Source: Acidicapsa ligni
GTDB taxonomy: Bacteria; Acidobacteriota; Terriglobia; Terriglobales; Acidobacteriaceae
DNA: 64,000 bases
Assembly (NCBI RefSeq): GCF_025685655.1
Contig: NZ_JAGSYG010000001.1
Span: 1-64,000 of the forward strand
Direction: 5' to 3'
Of the stretch, positions 55,134-64,000 are shown piece by piece. The position numbers and the translations under genes are program-made. Position 1 is the first letter of the stretch. The number at the start of each line of letters is the position of its first letter. Under the pieces are notes generated by a model that ran no database searches, had not been told where the DNA came from, and was given only the letters and a program-made list of their open reading frames with translations.

Positions 55134-58004
55134 CTATAGCTTCTCCAGTTGCGCGAACTTCTCGATCAGCTTCTTTACCCCAAATCGAGCAAAGTGTACT
55201 GTCAGTTTCGCATCTTCTCCGTCTCCTTCGCGGAGAATTACGGTTCCTTCGCCATATTTTCCATGGCGAACCCGACTTCCCTTCTTCAAACCAGCCGCTC
55301 CGGAGACCTCTGGAACCTCCAGTTTAGGCTTGGAAAAGCTGCTGCCGCCTGCTCGCCCACCAAAAAACTGGGCGATATTGTCGATAGAATCCGGCTCTTT
55401 TTCCGAAGATTTGCTTCCAGTGGTTGCAGCGGGCTTACGCTGCGGCGGCCAGACTGTGGGCTTATTAGGCGGATAAGGCGTCGCCTTGAGGTGGCCATAT
55501 TTGCCTGCAGGCGCACGACCGGGAGCAGTCCCGGAGGCGCTGCCGCTCTGGTCTTCGTCTTCGTAACTGTAGTGGCCGCTTTCAAAATCGCTATTGCTGC
55601 CGCCGCCGCCATAACCGCTGCGATAGCCCGATCCGTATCCGCTACGCGAGCTCTCGCCCCCAAAAGGACGCCCAAGATTCTCGATCAGCCGCCCTGGAAT
55701 CTCTTCCAGAAAGCGTGACGGCGTGCTGGCCTCTGGCGCGTCATTGCCGTAGCGTCGACGATACTGCGCCCGCGTAATGACCAGCGTATCCATTGCGCGG
55801 GTCATGCCGACATAGCAAAGCCTTCGCTCCTCTTCCAGACCATTGGGATCGGTCAGCGTGCGGGAATGCGGGAACAATCCCTCTTCAAGTCCGGTGAGAA
55901 AGACGAGCGGAAACTCCAGCCCCTTGGCCGCGTGCAGGCTCATCAGCGTGACGCGCGAGTCTTCATTGAACTTGTCCGTATCTGAAACCAGGGCCGCGTG
56001 ATCGAGGAAGTCGCTCAGCGTCTCGCCACGCTCTTCCGCATCCTGCGCCGCGTTGGCCAGTTCCTTCAGGTTTTCTATTCGGCTCACAGCTTCGGGCGAA
56101 CCCTCCTGCTCAAGCACGCGAATATACCCGCTGCGATCGATGATGAAGCGAATCAGCTCCGGCAGAGTTCCCCGATCGCCCGGCTTGCGAAAGGCCGCGT
56201 CATTGGCTGAATCAAAGTAACTCGCAGTACCGCCGGATGTAGCTGCTGCGGCTCGCCTTTCCGCAGTGCGGCGGGCAGAGATGGCGGCCTGCTTATCCTC
56301 ATTGCTCTTGCTGAACGGCGAGAGCATGGCCAGATCGAAGGCAGGCGCTGCGGAACTCTCTCCAGCAGGTTCTACTTCGCCCTCGGCACCGAAATCAAAA
56401 TTAGTACCTTCGCCGCCGTCCGCCTCGCCAAAGTCGAAGCTGGTGTTCTCTCCAAACGAGAAATCCGCATCCACCGCTGCCTCAGGCTCGGCCTCAGCGA
56501 TATCTCCAGCACCAGCCAGATCTTCGGCTAATTTGCCCGCAAAATCGGGATCCAGAATCGCGCGCGCGTCGGTAATCAGGCGGCGAAATCCCTCAAGCGC
56601 AACGCATGCTCTTGCAGGAACAAGCTGGTTCTTGATTGCATGGCCAATTGCATCCCACGTCGAGATTCCTGTTTCGAGCGCCAGCCGCTCCAGCGTCTCC
56701 AGAGTCGTCTTGCCAATGCCCCGTGTCGGGACATTGACCACCCGCTGCAGGGCAACCGAATCATGCGGATTCTGCACCAGTTTGAGATAACTCAGCAGGT
56801 CGCGGATTTCCGCGCGCTCATAAAAGCTGAAGCCGCCGACCATGGTGTATTTGATCGCGTAACGGCGCAGCGCTTCCTCAACGAGACGTGATTGCGAATT
56901 GGTGCGATACAGCACCGCGCATTTTGGAACTTCCCTGCCAGGCGTCGTATCCGAACCCGCCTCGCGCAGATATTTGTTGATCCTGTCGGCAATAAAAAGC
57001 GCTTCGTTCTCGCCATCGGGAGCTTCGTAATAACCAACCATCGCTCCGCCGTCGCGTTCGGTCCAGAGAGTCTTGCCCTTGCGCTGAGCGTTGTTTGCTA
57101 CCACGGCGCCTGCGGCTTCAAGAATCACCTGCGTGGACCGATAATTCTGCTCCAGGCGAATGATCTTCGCATTGGGAAAATCCTGCTCAAACTCCAGGAT
57201 GTTGCGAATGTCGGCGCCGCGCCAGCTATAGATGCTCTGGTCCTCATCGCCAACGGCGCACACATTTTTGCGCTCACCCGCGAGCATCTTCATCAACTCA
57301 TATTGCGGACGATTCGTATCCTGATATTCGTCCACCAGAAGGTATTTGTAGCGACGCTGGTAGCGTTCGCGAACTTCGCTCGAAGACTTCAGCAGACGCA
57401 CTGTTTCAAGCAGCAGATCGTCGAAGTCCAACGCGTTGTTCTTCTGCATCTCCTTGCGATAGCTCTCGTAGATATGCGCGATGCGCTCGCTGCCCGGGTC
57501 GGTGGAACCGAGGTAGTACTCCTGCGGATCGATCATGTGGCTTTTGGCCCACGAAATCCGACCGAGTACGGTGCGCGGCGTAAGCTGCTTCGTATCCAGC
57601 CCCATGCGCTTCATGATCGCCTTGACGATCGACTGCTGATCATTTTCGTCATAAATGGCGAAAGTGCGCGTCAGGCCCTCGCCGTTGATGCGCAGGGCTT
57701 CTATATCGCGCCGCAGAATCCTGACGCAGAGCGAGTGGAAGGTCGCAATCGTCGGCTTGGTTAACGCTCCGTGGCCGAGCAGCTTGTCAATGCGCTCACC
57801 CATCTCCTTTGAAGCCTTGTTGGTAAAGGTCACAGCAAGGATCGAGTCCGGAGCGGCACCCTTCTCCTGGATCAGGTAAGCGATGCGGTAGGTGATCACG
57901 CGCGTCTTGCCCGACCCAGCTCCAGCCAGAATCAGCACCGGGCCATCTACGGTTTCGACGGCGGCACGCTGTTCAGGATTCAGTTGGTCTATTTGAAGCT
58001 GCAA
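55134..58004 (-). CDS. pcrA: UvrD/PcrA-type superfamily 1 DNA helicase
   Basis: A 956-aa 3'-5' helicase for repair and replication restart. Motif I GAGSGKT at 28-34, motif II DEYQDTN at 225-231, motif III region GDEDQSIYSWRGAD at 252-265, and motif VI VGMTRA at about 732-737. An extra, low-complexity block of about 110 residues (497-610) interrupts domain 2B; it is acidic with FDFGE-like repeats. A Gly/Ser-rich linker (about 785-830) and the C-terminal PcrA-type tudor domain (905-956, RVRHGKYGEGTV) follow. Confidence 0.93.
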   Translation of the reverse strand: MQLQIDQLNPEQRAAVETVDGPVLILAGAGSGKTRVITYRIAYLIQEKGAAPDSILAVTFTNKASKEMGERIDKLLGHGALTKPTIATFHSLCVRILRRDIEALRINGEGLTRTFAIYDENDQQSIVKAIMKRMGLDTKQLTPRTVLGRISWAKSHMIDPQEYYLGSTDPGSERIAHIYESYRKEMQKNNALDFDDLLLETVRLLKSSSEVRERYQRRYKYLLVDEYQDTNRPQYELMKMLAGERKNVCAVGDEDQSIYSWRGADIRNILEFEQDFPNAKIIRLEQNYRSTQVILEAAGAVVANNAQRKGKTLWTERDGGAMVGYYEAPDGENEALFIADRINKYLREAGSDTTPGREVPKCAVLYRTNSQSRLVEEALRRYAIKYTMVGGFSFYERAEIRDLLSYLKLVQNPHDSVALQRVVNVPTRGIGKTTLETLERLALETGISTWDAIGHAIKNQLVPARACVALEGFRRLITDARAILDPDFAGKLAEDLAGAGDIAEAEPEAAVDADFSFGENTSFDFGEADGGEGTNFDFGAEGEVEPAGESSAAPAFDLAMLSPFSKSNEDKQAAISARRTAERRAAAATSGGTASYFDSANDAAFRKPGDRGTLPELIRFIIDRSGYIRVLEQEGSPEAVSRIENLKELANAAQDAEERGETLSDFLDHAALVSDTDKFNEDSRVTLMSLHAAKGLEFPLVFLTGLEEGLFPHSRTLTDPNGLEEERRLCYVGMTRAMDTLVITRAQYRRRYGNDAPEASTPSRFLEEIPGRLIENLGRPFGGESSRSGYGSGYRSGYGGGGSNSDFESGHYSYEDEDQSGSASGTAPGRAPAGKYGHLKATPYPPNKPTVWPPQRKPAATTGSKSSEKEPDSIDNIAQFFGGRAGGSSFSKPKLEVPEVSGAAGLKKGSRVRHGKYGEGTVILREGDGEDAKLTVHFARFGVKKLIEKFAQLEKL

Positions 58005-58205
58005 AGCAGTAGTACCCGGCGGGAATGTGTCCTATACCAGTGTACCGTTGCTGTGCCCTTGCATGTCCGTTGACTGCTTGCCTGCTAAATAAACGGAAGA
58101 TGCCGGATGTTCTGGTTCGGATATTCAGGACCGGATATTCAGGTCGAGAACTTCTGGTTCGATGGGCCTTCGCGTCATGTCCTGGATTCGTTAACCCTTT
58201 AGGGA

Positions 58206-58646
58206 TTAGCTGGTTCCTTTGCAAACCGGGCACTGGCAATTTCGGCGGAGAAAATCCCAGGAGTAGATGCCGCTGCTGTGGCCATCCTGCCAGTTGAACT
58301 GAATGGCATAACGGCCCACGGCATGGGCGCTTGCGGGGCGCGCCGGGGCTTCGAACATTTGCAATACCTGGGCCGGTTTGGGCCTGGCCTGGCCTGGCTC
58401 CAGTCCAAGATTTTTTCGGTCTTCTACACAGCTCGCACAAGGACATGCATTACGCAGCCACTGAAAGCTCCAATGGCTGGTGTGTCCGTCGGCCCAATCG
58501 ATTTCCATGCCGGTGCCTTCGGTCTTCAACACACGCACCTTGGCGGGCGTCAACGCATCACGCGAAAGCGCGGCAGCCCGCCGCTCTTCGCGATCCAGCC
58601 GCTCTTGTTCTTCCCTGGATAAAAAACGAATTCCTTCGTGACTCAT
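58206..58646 (-). CDS. DUF971/GBBH-like N-terminal domain protein
   Basis: A 146-aa protein. The GBBH-like (DUF971) domain has WADGHTSHWSFQWLRNACPCASC and NWQDGHSSGIYSWDFLRRNCQCPVC. The cysteine clusters, CPCASC and CQCPVC, could bind zinc or an Fe-S centre. I start at the ATG at 58646. Proteins with this domain are linked to Fe-S cluster or carnitine-type chemistry in other genomes, but no such gene is adjacent. Confidence 0.82.
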   Translation of the reverse strand: MSHEGIRFLSREEQERLDREERRAAALSRDALTPAKVRVLKTEGTGMEIDWADGHTSHWSFQWLRNACPCASCVEDRKNLGLEPGQARPKPAQVLQMFEAPARPASAHAVGRYAIQFNWQDGHSSGIYSWDFLRRNCQCPVCKGTS

Positions 58647-58695
58647 ATCTTTATTTTGCCTTAACGGAACAAAGCAGGGATGGCCTGCGTGAGGA

Positions 58696-59556
58696 TCAGT
58701 GATTTCTCCAGAAGAAATAAGCCGCCATTCCCAACCCGATGAAAACGACAAGCCCGCGGAGAAAACGTGGGTTCATACGCTGCGAAATACGGGCAGAAAG
58801 ATAGCCGCCGATAGCGCAGGTGACCATTGCAGCGAGGCAATAGCGCCACTCGACTTTACCGCTGAAGACAAACAAGATGCAGGCCATTCCATTGGCCATC
58901 GTGGTGGACACGACTTTCATGGCGTTCATCTCGTTCATGTCCTGAAAGCCGAAAAGCGACAGCAACGAAATGATCAGAAATCCCGCGCCCGCGCCGAAGT
59001 AGCCGACGTAGAAGCAGACGATAGTTGTTGCGCCAATCAACAGCCAAAGCCCACGAGGCTCGTCCGACGCAGCCTGCTGGTCCAAATTTTGGTCCAGATT
59101 TTGGCCTCGAAGCGTGGCACGCCTCTTCAGCCAGTTCATAACAGGCCCGCTCGCTGCGAAGATAAGCGCAGCCACCAGCAGCAACCACGGCACGAGATGA
59201 AGAAAGGTTGTCGCAGGAGTATTCAGCAGTACGATTGCGCCGGCAGAACCGCCGACTAATCCCGCAACCGACATCCGCACTGCGAGTTTTGAGTGCTTCT
59301 TAACATCATTCCAGTAGCCGGCTATCGAAGTGAGTTGTCCCGGCCAGAGAGCTACCGTGTTGGTGGCATTGGCTTGAATGGGACCTAAACCGACCGACAA
59401 CATGGCAGGAAAACTGAGGAATGAGCCTCCCCCGGCGACAGCGTTCAGCGTTCCCGCAAGGAAGGAAGCAACGATCAGCCACGGGAGATGCCAGTCGATC
59501 GAGCGTAACTCGATCCAATGCCATGCAACGGAATTCGCGATGAAAATCAAAGACAT
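58696..59556 (-). CDS. TauE/SafE-family membrane permease
   Basis: A 286-aa polytopic protein with about 8 membrane segments and two internal repeats. The first contains AGTLNAVAGGGSFLSFP (about 33-50), the second GYFGAGAGFLIISLLSLFG. These glycine-rich motifs mark the sulfite-exporter TauE/SafE family, which transports organic or inorganic anions. The cytoplasmic loop (about 145-165, LRGQNLDQNLDQQ) is Gln/Asn-rich. The gene is 50 nt upstream of the DUF971 gene and may be co-transcribed. Confidence 0.88.
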   Translation of the reverse strand: MSLIFIANSVAWHWIELRSIDWHLPWLIVASFLAGTLNAVAGGGSFLSFPAMLSVGLGPIQANATNTVALWPGQLTSIAGYWNDVKKHSKLAVRMSVAGLVGGSAGAIVLLNTPATTFLHLVPWLLLVAALIFAASGPVMNWLKRRATLRGQNLDQNLDQQAASDEPRGLWLLIGATTIVCFYVGYFGAGAGFLIISLLSLFGFQDMNEMNAMKVVSTTMANGMACILFVFSGKVEWRYCLAAMVTCAIGGYLSARISQRMNPRFLRGLVVFIGLGMAAYFFWRNH

Positions 59557-59668
59557 CCAACTCCATTGTAACGATCGACCATAGCACCGTTATTCTGATT
59601 TACACGTTGCCTCCAATGAGCCTGTTACACTCCCGAGGAGTCCCAATTTTGGAGTGTCTGAAGCATCT

Positions 59669-60478
59669 ATGAAACGAACCTTTGTGCTGTTCGCACTGAC
59701 GGCTGCTCTTGCCGCCGCTCAAACCCCTACAACTCCTGCTCCCAAGAGCACGGCAAAGCCTGCAACTGCGGGCACAGTACACAAATCTGCGACTGGAAGC
59801 TCTGCGGTAAAGAGCTCTACTGCGGGCACCCGGACAGCGGGGGGCATTAAGCTGCCGCCGGGAATTCAGCCGGTTCACGGGTTGGTTCGGTCTGCCTTTG
59901 CCCTGCGCTACCAGGAGATCAAAATCGGTACCGGCGCTTTGGCTGAACCCAACAAGCTTTACAAGGTCGCTTACACCGGCTGGCTTGCTGCCGATGGCAA
60001 GAAGTTCGATTCCTCCTTGGATCATCCAGGCGCGGCGCCAATCCAGTTTCCACAGGGGCGCGGGCGGGTCATTCCCGGCTGGGATCAGGGCTTTGAGGGT
60101 ATGAAGATCGGCGGCAAGCGCCGCTTGTTTATTCCCTACCAGCTCGCATACGGAACAATCGGCAGGCCGCCTGTGATTCCGGCCAAGTCCGATCTGATTT
60201 TTGATGTGGAGCTGGTGGCGGTAGACGATATGCCTACGCAGCCAATGATGCCCGGCGGACATCCGATGCCGAGGCGGCCCGGTATGCAGCCAGGCGCACC
60301 TCAGACTGCTCCTTCACCATCCACTCCGCCGACGACGGGTGCACCGGCAAAACCGGCAGACCCGGCTCAGCCTTCTTCAACCGCGCCTGCACCGGCACCG
60401 GCAACTCCGCCCGTATCGGCACCCGCATCCACACCAGCACCCGCGGATAAGCCCGCCAATCCGGCTCAGCCTAACTAA
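59669..60478 (+). CDS. Exported FKBP-type peptidyl-prolyl isomerase
   Basis: A 269-aa PPIase. Signal peptide MKRTFVLFALTAALAAAQ, then a Thr/Ser/Ala/Lys-rich spacer (to about 55), a FKBP domain (about 75-190) with YTGWLAADGKKFDSS, FPQGRGRVIPGWDQGFEGMKIGGKRRL and IPYQLAYG, and a Pro/Ala-rich tail (about 195-269). Both flanking regions are low-complexity; the FKBP core looks complete. ATG 59669 is taken over a GTG at 59654. Confidence 0.92.
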   Translation: MKRTFVLFALTAALAAAQTPTTPAPKSTAKPATAGTVHKSATGSSAVKSSTAGTRTAGGIKLPPGIQPVHGLVRSAFALRYQEIKIGTGALAEPNKLYKVAYTGWLAADGKKFDSSLDHPGAAPIQFPQGRGRVIPGWDQGFEGMKIGGKRRLFIPYQLAYGTIGRPPVIPAKSDLIFDVELVAVDDMPTQPMMPGGHPMPRRPGMQPGAPQTAPSPSTPPTTGAPAKPADPAQPSSTAPAPAPATPPVSAPASTPAPADKPANPAQPN

Positions 60479-60517
60479 CTGTTACTCGCGATTTTTGGCA
60501 GCTTAAATTTTTGGATA

Positions 60518-60559
60518 AGTTATGGGGCAGTTGCTGATTTTAGCGGCTGCCCCATAACT
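60518..60559. terminator. Terminator between FKBP and ABC-ATPase genes
   Basis: A 13-bp stem AGTTATGGGGCAG (60518-60530) with CTGCCCCATAACT (60547-60559), with an inner GCT/AGC pairing. Its right half lies within the 3' end of the minus-strand ABC gene. Confidence 0.82.
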
Positions 60560-61346
60560 CATTTCCTGCTAACTCGGGTGTCGCCGCGAGAAGCTTTTGC
60601 GTGTAACTTTCGCGTGGATTTTTACATAGCTCTTCGGACTCGCCTACTTCGATCAGCCTGCCATGCTCCATTACTGCAATGCGCGTCGAGAGATAGCGCA
60701 CCAGGGGCATCGAATGGCTGATAAACAGATAGGTCAAGCCGTGGTCGCGTTGCAGCATTCGCAGGAGATTGACAATCTGCGCTCCGACGCTCACATCGAG
60801 AGCCGAGACCGGCTCATCCAGCACGACAAACTTTGGCTTCAACGCGAGTGCACGGGCGATATTGATACGCTGCTTTTGTCCGCCGCTGAACTCATGCGGA
60901 TAGCGGCCCAGAGCGGACTCATCCAATCCGACGGATGAGAGCAGTTCTTTGGCGGCTCGCAACAGAGCTGTCCGGCTGGTGCCCGCTCCGGCTTCACAGC
61001 CATGAATCACGAGTGGTTCGGTCACTATTTCCAGTACCTTCATACGCGGATTCAGTGCTGCTGAGGGGTCCTGAAAGACTGGCTGCATCTGCCTGCGCAG
61101 GCCTTGCGTACGATTGCCGCCGACTTCCACTCCGGCCACTCGGATGACTCCGCTGGTGGGCGCAACGAGTCCGAGGATCATCTTTGCCAGTGTGCTTTTG
61201 CCTGAGCCGGACTCGCCGACGAGACCGAGTGTCTCGCCAGCGGCAATCGTGAGGCTCACGTCTTTGACCACGAATCGGTCTTCCTGGCTCAGACCAATGC
61301 GACGCGGGTAGTTTCTGCTGACGGATTGAACTTCAACCAGGGCCAT
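60540..61346 (-). CDS. Peptide-type ABC transporter ATPase, orphan
   Basis: A 268-aa ATPase of the oligopeptide/dipeptide importer group (DppF/OppF type). Walker A GESGSGKST with K50; signature EFSGGQKQRINIARAL (about 160); Walker B KFVVLDEPVSALD; H-loop in FISHSMPLV. No permease or substrate-binding protein gene is adjacent, so partners must be encoded elsewhere. Length is shorter than the usual 320-330 aa, lacking the C-terminal oligopeptide-specific domain. Confidence 0.9.
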   Translation of the reverse strand: MALVEVQSVSRNYPRRIGLSQEDRFVVKDVSLTIAAGETLGLVGESGSGKSTLAKMILGLVAPTSGVIRVAGVEVGGNRTQGLRRQMQPVFQDPSAALNPRMKVLEIVTEPLVIHGCEAGAGTSRTALLRAAKELLSSVGLDESALGRYPHEFSGGQKQRINIARALALKPKFVVLDEPVSALDVSVGAQIVNLLRMLQRDHGLTYLFISHSMPLVRYLSTRIAVMEHGRLIEVGESEELCKNPRESYTQKLLAATPELAGNELWGSR

Positions 61347-61418
61347 ATGCGGATGGTAAATCCTCAGAATGAGGCATCAAGCGAGCGTTGCCTGTCTGGC
61401 TTTGGCCATTTGGCGCTG

Positions 61419-63278
61419 TCAGTCCAGTTTTGGATGCAGCTTATGAAAGCCTGTTGCGTCCTGATACGCGCGTCCAAAGGCGCATAACTTTGCATCCTGG
61501 TAGTGTCCGGCGAGAAAGGTGATACTTACCGGCGTATTCGGCCCACCGATATCATCCTCTTCTCCATCATCGGTCTTTGGTGGCTTGGGAGAATCTGCTC
61601 CGCGCAGGCCGTTCGGAAGGATAAGTGCTGGATGCCCAGTGAGGTTGGTAGTTACTAACTGTTCGCTGCCGGAAGATGTAACTACAATATCTACCTGTTC
61701 AAACACTTTTGATAGTTCACGGATAGCTAAAGTGCGTGCTCGATTGGCCTGAATGTATTCGACGGCGGGATAGAAGCGTGAGACGCGAAAAGCGTTGGGC
61801 CAATCTTCTTCTCCCTGCTCTGTCAGCAGACGATCGCGGCCGGTCATGGTGAGGTCATCGAATGCAGCTGCGGCTTCGGCGGTCAGGAGTGAGCTCATCG
61901 CGTCGTAGGGGAGATCTGGCAGTTCAACTGGAATGAGCTGCACGCCCATTTGACGCAGCTTTTCGACAGCGGCCAGATTGAAGTGCCGATCATACTCGCG
62001 CCTGGCATACGATACCAAGCGTGCAGCATTGTTATGTTCACGCTGCTTCTTTTGCTCTACCGTCTCATTGGCTTCAGCCGCGTCTGGTTTGAATGGCTTT
62101 GGCGGATCGAAATCTCCTTTGAAGTAACCGACTCGCAGGCTCTTCCAATCGAGATTTGCGTCCCAGTTGAAGGCTGCATTGCGTGTCGCCAGATCCTGCT
62201 CATCGGGGCCGTGGATGCTGTTCAATACGATGGCGCAATCCTCCACGCTTCGACAGATAGGGCCGAGCTTATCCATCGTCCAGCTCAAAGCCATCGCCCC
62301 TGTGCGGGGAACGAAGCCGAAGGTTGGACGCAGGCCGGTATCGCCGCAACGGGTGGACGGTGAAGAGATCGACCCGAGCGTCTCCGATCCAATTGCAAAC
62401 GCTACACAGCCGGCGGCAACTGCACTGGCTGGACCAGCGGAGGAGCCGCTTGAGCCTTGTTTCGGGTTCCAAGGATTGCGCGTTCGACCGCCGAACCACT
62501 TGTCTCCCATAGCCAGCGCGCCAAGAGTCAACTTGGCGACGAGCACAGCGCCGGCTGCGTCCAATCGCCGCACGACGGTTGCGTCCTCGTTGAAGCTTTG
62601 CCTTTCGAAGCCGCCTGCGCCCCACGTGGTCGGGTAGCCCTTAACTGCGAGCAGATCCTTGGCTCCCCAGGGAATGCCATGCAGGAGGCCACGATATTTG
62701 CCAGAAGCTATCTCCGCATCGGCAGCTCTGGCTTGCTCCAGAGCCCGCTCCTCGGTGAGGGTGATGGTGAAATGCAGACTGCTGTCGTATCGTTTAAGGC
62801 GCTCCAGATACATCTGCGTGAGGGCGAGCGAGGTTACTTTACGCGACCGGATCAGCTCGGCTAATTCTCGCACCGTGGCAAAAGCCAGATCTTCGATTTT
62901 GGATGGAGCCGCGACCGAGGGAACATTACTCCAGCGCGGCTCTTTGCGATCGGTGTCGATCTTCGCGCCCGGCGGCAAGGGATCGAATACAAATGCCGGT
63001 GCGACGCTATTGGGAATCTTCAGTGCTCGAATTGCTGCGTAGGATTCGCGCTGGCGGGCAAGCCCGTTGAGCATCATGGCCTTTTGTTCGGCGGTCAGCG
63101 AAACGCCAGCCAAGGCGGCTGCATCCTCGATCAATTGCGGAGTTATCTTTGGTTGCTCCGATTTGGCGGCATCGCCCTGGGCCTGTGCAGACAGGGTATA
63201 CAGAACTCCGGGGAGCAGCGCTGATGCTACTCCGGCATTGGTACAGGCCGTCAGAAATCTTCTGCGGTCAAATGTCAT
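61419..63278 (-). CDS. Tat-exported amidase (AS family)
   Basis: A 619-aa amidase-signature enzyme. MTFDRRRFLTACTNAGVAS is a Tat signal (RRRFLT), cleaved near LSAQAQG. The Ser-cisSer-Lys triad is seen as K207 in WGAKDLLAVKG, S280 in GSSGSSAG and S303 in ETLGSISSP. Homologues are annotated as Glu-tRNA amidotransferase A-like, but export rules out that role; a periplasmic amide substrate is likely. ATG 63278 is used; a longer frame to 63347 lacks the Tat position. Confidence 0.92.
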   Translation of the reverse strand: MTFDRRRFLTACTNAGVASALLPGVLYTLSAQAQGDAAKSEQPKITPQLIEDAAALAGVSLTAEQKAMMLNGLARQRESYAAIRALKIPNSVAPAFVFDPLPPGAKIDTDRKEPRWSNVPSVAAPSKIEDLAFATVRELAELIRSRKVTSLALTQMYLERLKRYDSSLHFTITLTEERALEQARAADAEIASGKYRGLLHGIPWGAKDLLAVKGYPTTWGAGGFERQSFNEDATVVRRLDAAGAVLVAKLTLGALAMGDKWFGGRTRNPWNPKQGSSGSSAGPASAVAAGCVAFAIGSETLGSISSPSTRCGDTGLRPTFGFVPRTGAMALSWTMDKLGPICRSVEDCAIVLNSIHGPDEQDLATRNAAFNWDANLDWKSLRVGYFKGDFDPPKPFKPDAAEANETVEQKKQREHNNAARLVSYARREYDRHFNLAAVEKLRQMGVQLIPVELPDLPYDAMSSLLTAEAAAAFDDLTMTGRDRLLTEQGEEDWPNAFRVSRFYPAVEYIQANRARTLAIRELSKVFEQVDIVVTSSGSEQLVTTNLTGHPALILPNGLRGADSPKPPKTDDGEEDDIGGPNTPVSITFLAGHYQDAKLCAFGRAYQDATGFHKLHPKLD

Positions 63279-63423
63279 GGTGAGATGCCTTCTCGAGAAC
63301 GAATTTGTCTTATTGGCAAGGTACCGGGCGAGAACAGATGGATGCAAGTCTGTCGTGTCGCGGAGGATACGGCTTTTGAATCTATATACCCAGATCGGAA
63401 CGCGACTGGCGGATCGAAATGTT

Positions 63424-64000
63424 TTACGCCAGCGTTCCTATGGATTGCAAGGGGCTTTCGAGGACGCGACGCAGCGCCATCTCCGCAGTTTCCGGCCTGC
63501 CCAGAAGAAATCCCTGCGCTTCATCACAACCAAGCGAGCGCAGGATTTCGAGCTGCTGTTCAGTTTCAACACCCTCGGTCACGACGCGCAGATTGAGCGC
63601 CTTAGCCATAGCGAGCACGGACCTGACCATGCTGACGGTGGCTTGATCCGTTGTCAGATCTCTCACAAACGACCGATCAAGCTTGACTGCATCGATGGGC
63701 ATACGCTGCAGATAGCTCAGGGAGGAATACCCTGTGCCAAAGTCATCTAGGGCAACGCTCAGCCCTAATCGCTGCAGTTCGCGAATTCGCGAGACTGCCA
63801 GATTCAGGTCGCGGATGAAAATACCTTCGGTGATTTCCAGCTCCAGAAGTGAGGGGGGAAATCGGGTAAGGGCGAGGATCTCGGTGATGATGTGGGTGAA
63901 GTCGGGCCGCATGAACTGCATCGGAGAGATATTCACTGCAACACCGATCCGGCGGCCGGAGTCAGTCCAATTCCTGGCCTGGATCAGTGCTTCATGCAAG
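63424..64000 (-). CDS. EAL-domain protein, C-terminal part (runs off window)
   Basis: The C-terminal 190 or so residues of a c-di-GMP phosphodiesterase. Visible EAL residues: N in VAVNISPMQF, E in ELEITEG, DD in LDDFGTGYSSL, K in VKLDRSF, E in VTEGVET and Q in AQGFLLGRP, so the domain looks active. The start lies beyond 64000. A GGDEF or sensory domain probably precedes it. Confidence 0.93.
   Translation of the reverse strand, partial: LHEALIQARNWTDSGRRIGVAVNISPMQFMRPDFTHIITEILALTRFPPSLLELEITEGIFIRDLNLAVSRIRELQRLGLSVALDDFGTGYSSLSYLQRMPIDAVKLDRSFVRDLTTDQATVSMVRSVLAMAKALNLRVVTEGVETEQQLEILRSLGCDEAQGFLLGRPETAEMALRRVLESPLQSIGTLA

Noticed and set aside
61419..63278. Glutamyl-tRNA amidotransferase subunit A (GatA)
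   Set aside because: It has a Tat export signal and no gatB/gatC neighbours, so a tRNA-dependent role is unlikely.

Overview
The window looks like a core chromosomal segment of a Gram-negative, moderately GC-rich soil-type bacterium. It has lipid A genes, BamA, Skp and a LysM lytic transglycosylase. The mix of lpxI instead of lpxH, a histone-H1-like Lys/Ala repeat protein, a large DUF5117-type zinc metalloprotease, a PEGA-domain secreted protein and many small unfamiliar proteins best fits Acidobacteriaceae (Terriglobia). That assignment is inference from gene content, not from a marker comparison. No prophage, insertion sequence, CRISPR array or rRNA was seen.

Layout. 0-2.5 kb: a minus-strand operon of tRNA-Thr(TGT), tRNA-Tyr(GTA), a small membrane protein, tRNA-Thr(GGT), tRNA-Gly(TCC), a 102-aa protein, a 2-oxoglutarate/Fe(II) oxygenase, then the 5' end of tuf. 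2.6-16.6 kb: envelope and housekeeping genes (PEGA protein, M23 peptidase, ThiL, zinc metalloprotease, HEAT-repeat protein, alcohol dehydrogenase, YjbR-like protein, SDR, secreted protein, degenerate GGDEF-EAL). 16.8-19.1 kb: fabZ-lpxA-lpxI. 19.2-24.9 kb: peroxiredoxin, H1-like protein, LysM transglycosylase, lepA. 25.3-29.2 kb: bamA-skp on the minus strand. 29.4-36.5 kb: CPxCG protein, glutathione peroxidase, MerR regulator, tRNA-Pro, yggX, rnr, bactofilin. 36.5-41.7 kb: murJ, prolyl oligopeptidase, a putative ribbon-helix-helix protein. 41.8-48.5 kb: a reduced exopolysaccharide locus (outer-membrane export protein, O-antigen-polymerase-like protein, tyrosine autokinase) divergent from a FAD oxidoreductase. 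48.5-64 kb: thrS, SGNH lipoprotein, permease-adenosine deaminase pair, uvrD/pcrA, DUF971 protein, TauE-type permease, FKBP isomerase, orphan ABC ATPase, Tat-exported amidase, and the C-terminal part of an EAL protein.

Most notable: (1) the 2OG oxygenase and its small partner sit inside the normally conserved tRNA-tuf operon, which is suggestive because EF-Tu is a known prolyl-hydroxylase substrate in Pseudomonas; (2) a perfect 58-bp palindrome at 48428-48485 overlaps a competing small hairpin; (3) a three-arm inverted repeat lies at the end of the exopolysaccharide operon; (4) the APC permease appears to start at CTG, and a GTG-start model would delete its conserved N-terminus; (5) the UvrD/PcrA helicase carries an acidic insertion of about 110 residues with FDFG motifs. 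Several starts are moved inward here because Shine-Dalgarno sequences or signal peptides support them. No database search was possible, so family names rest on motifs read directly.
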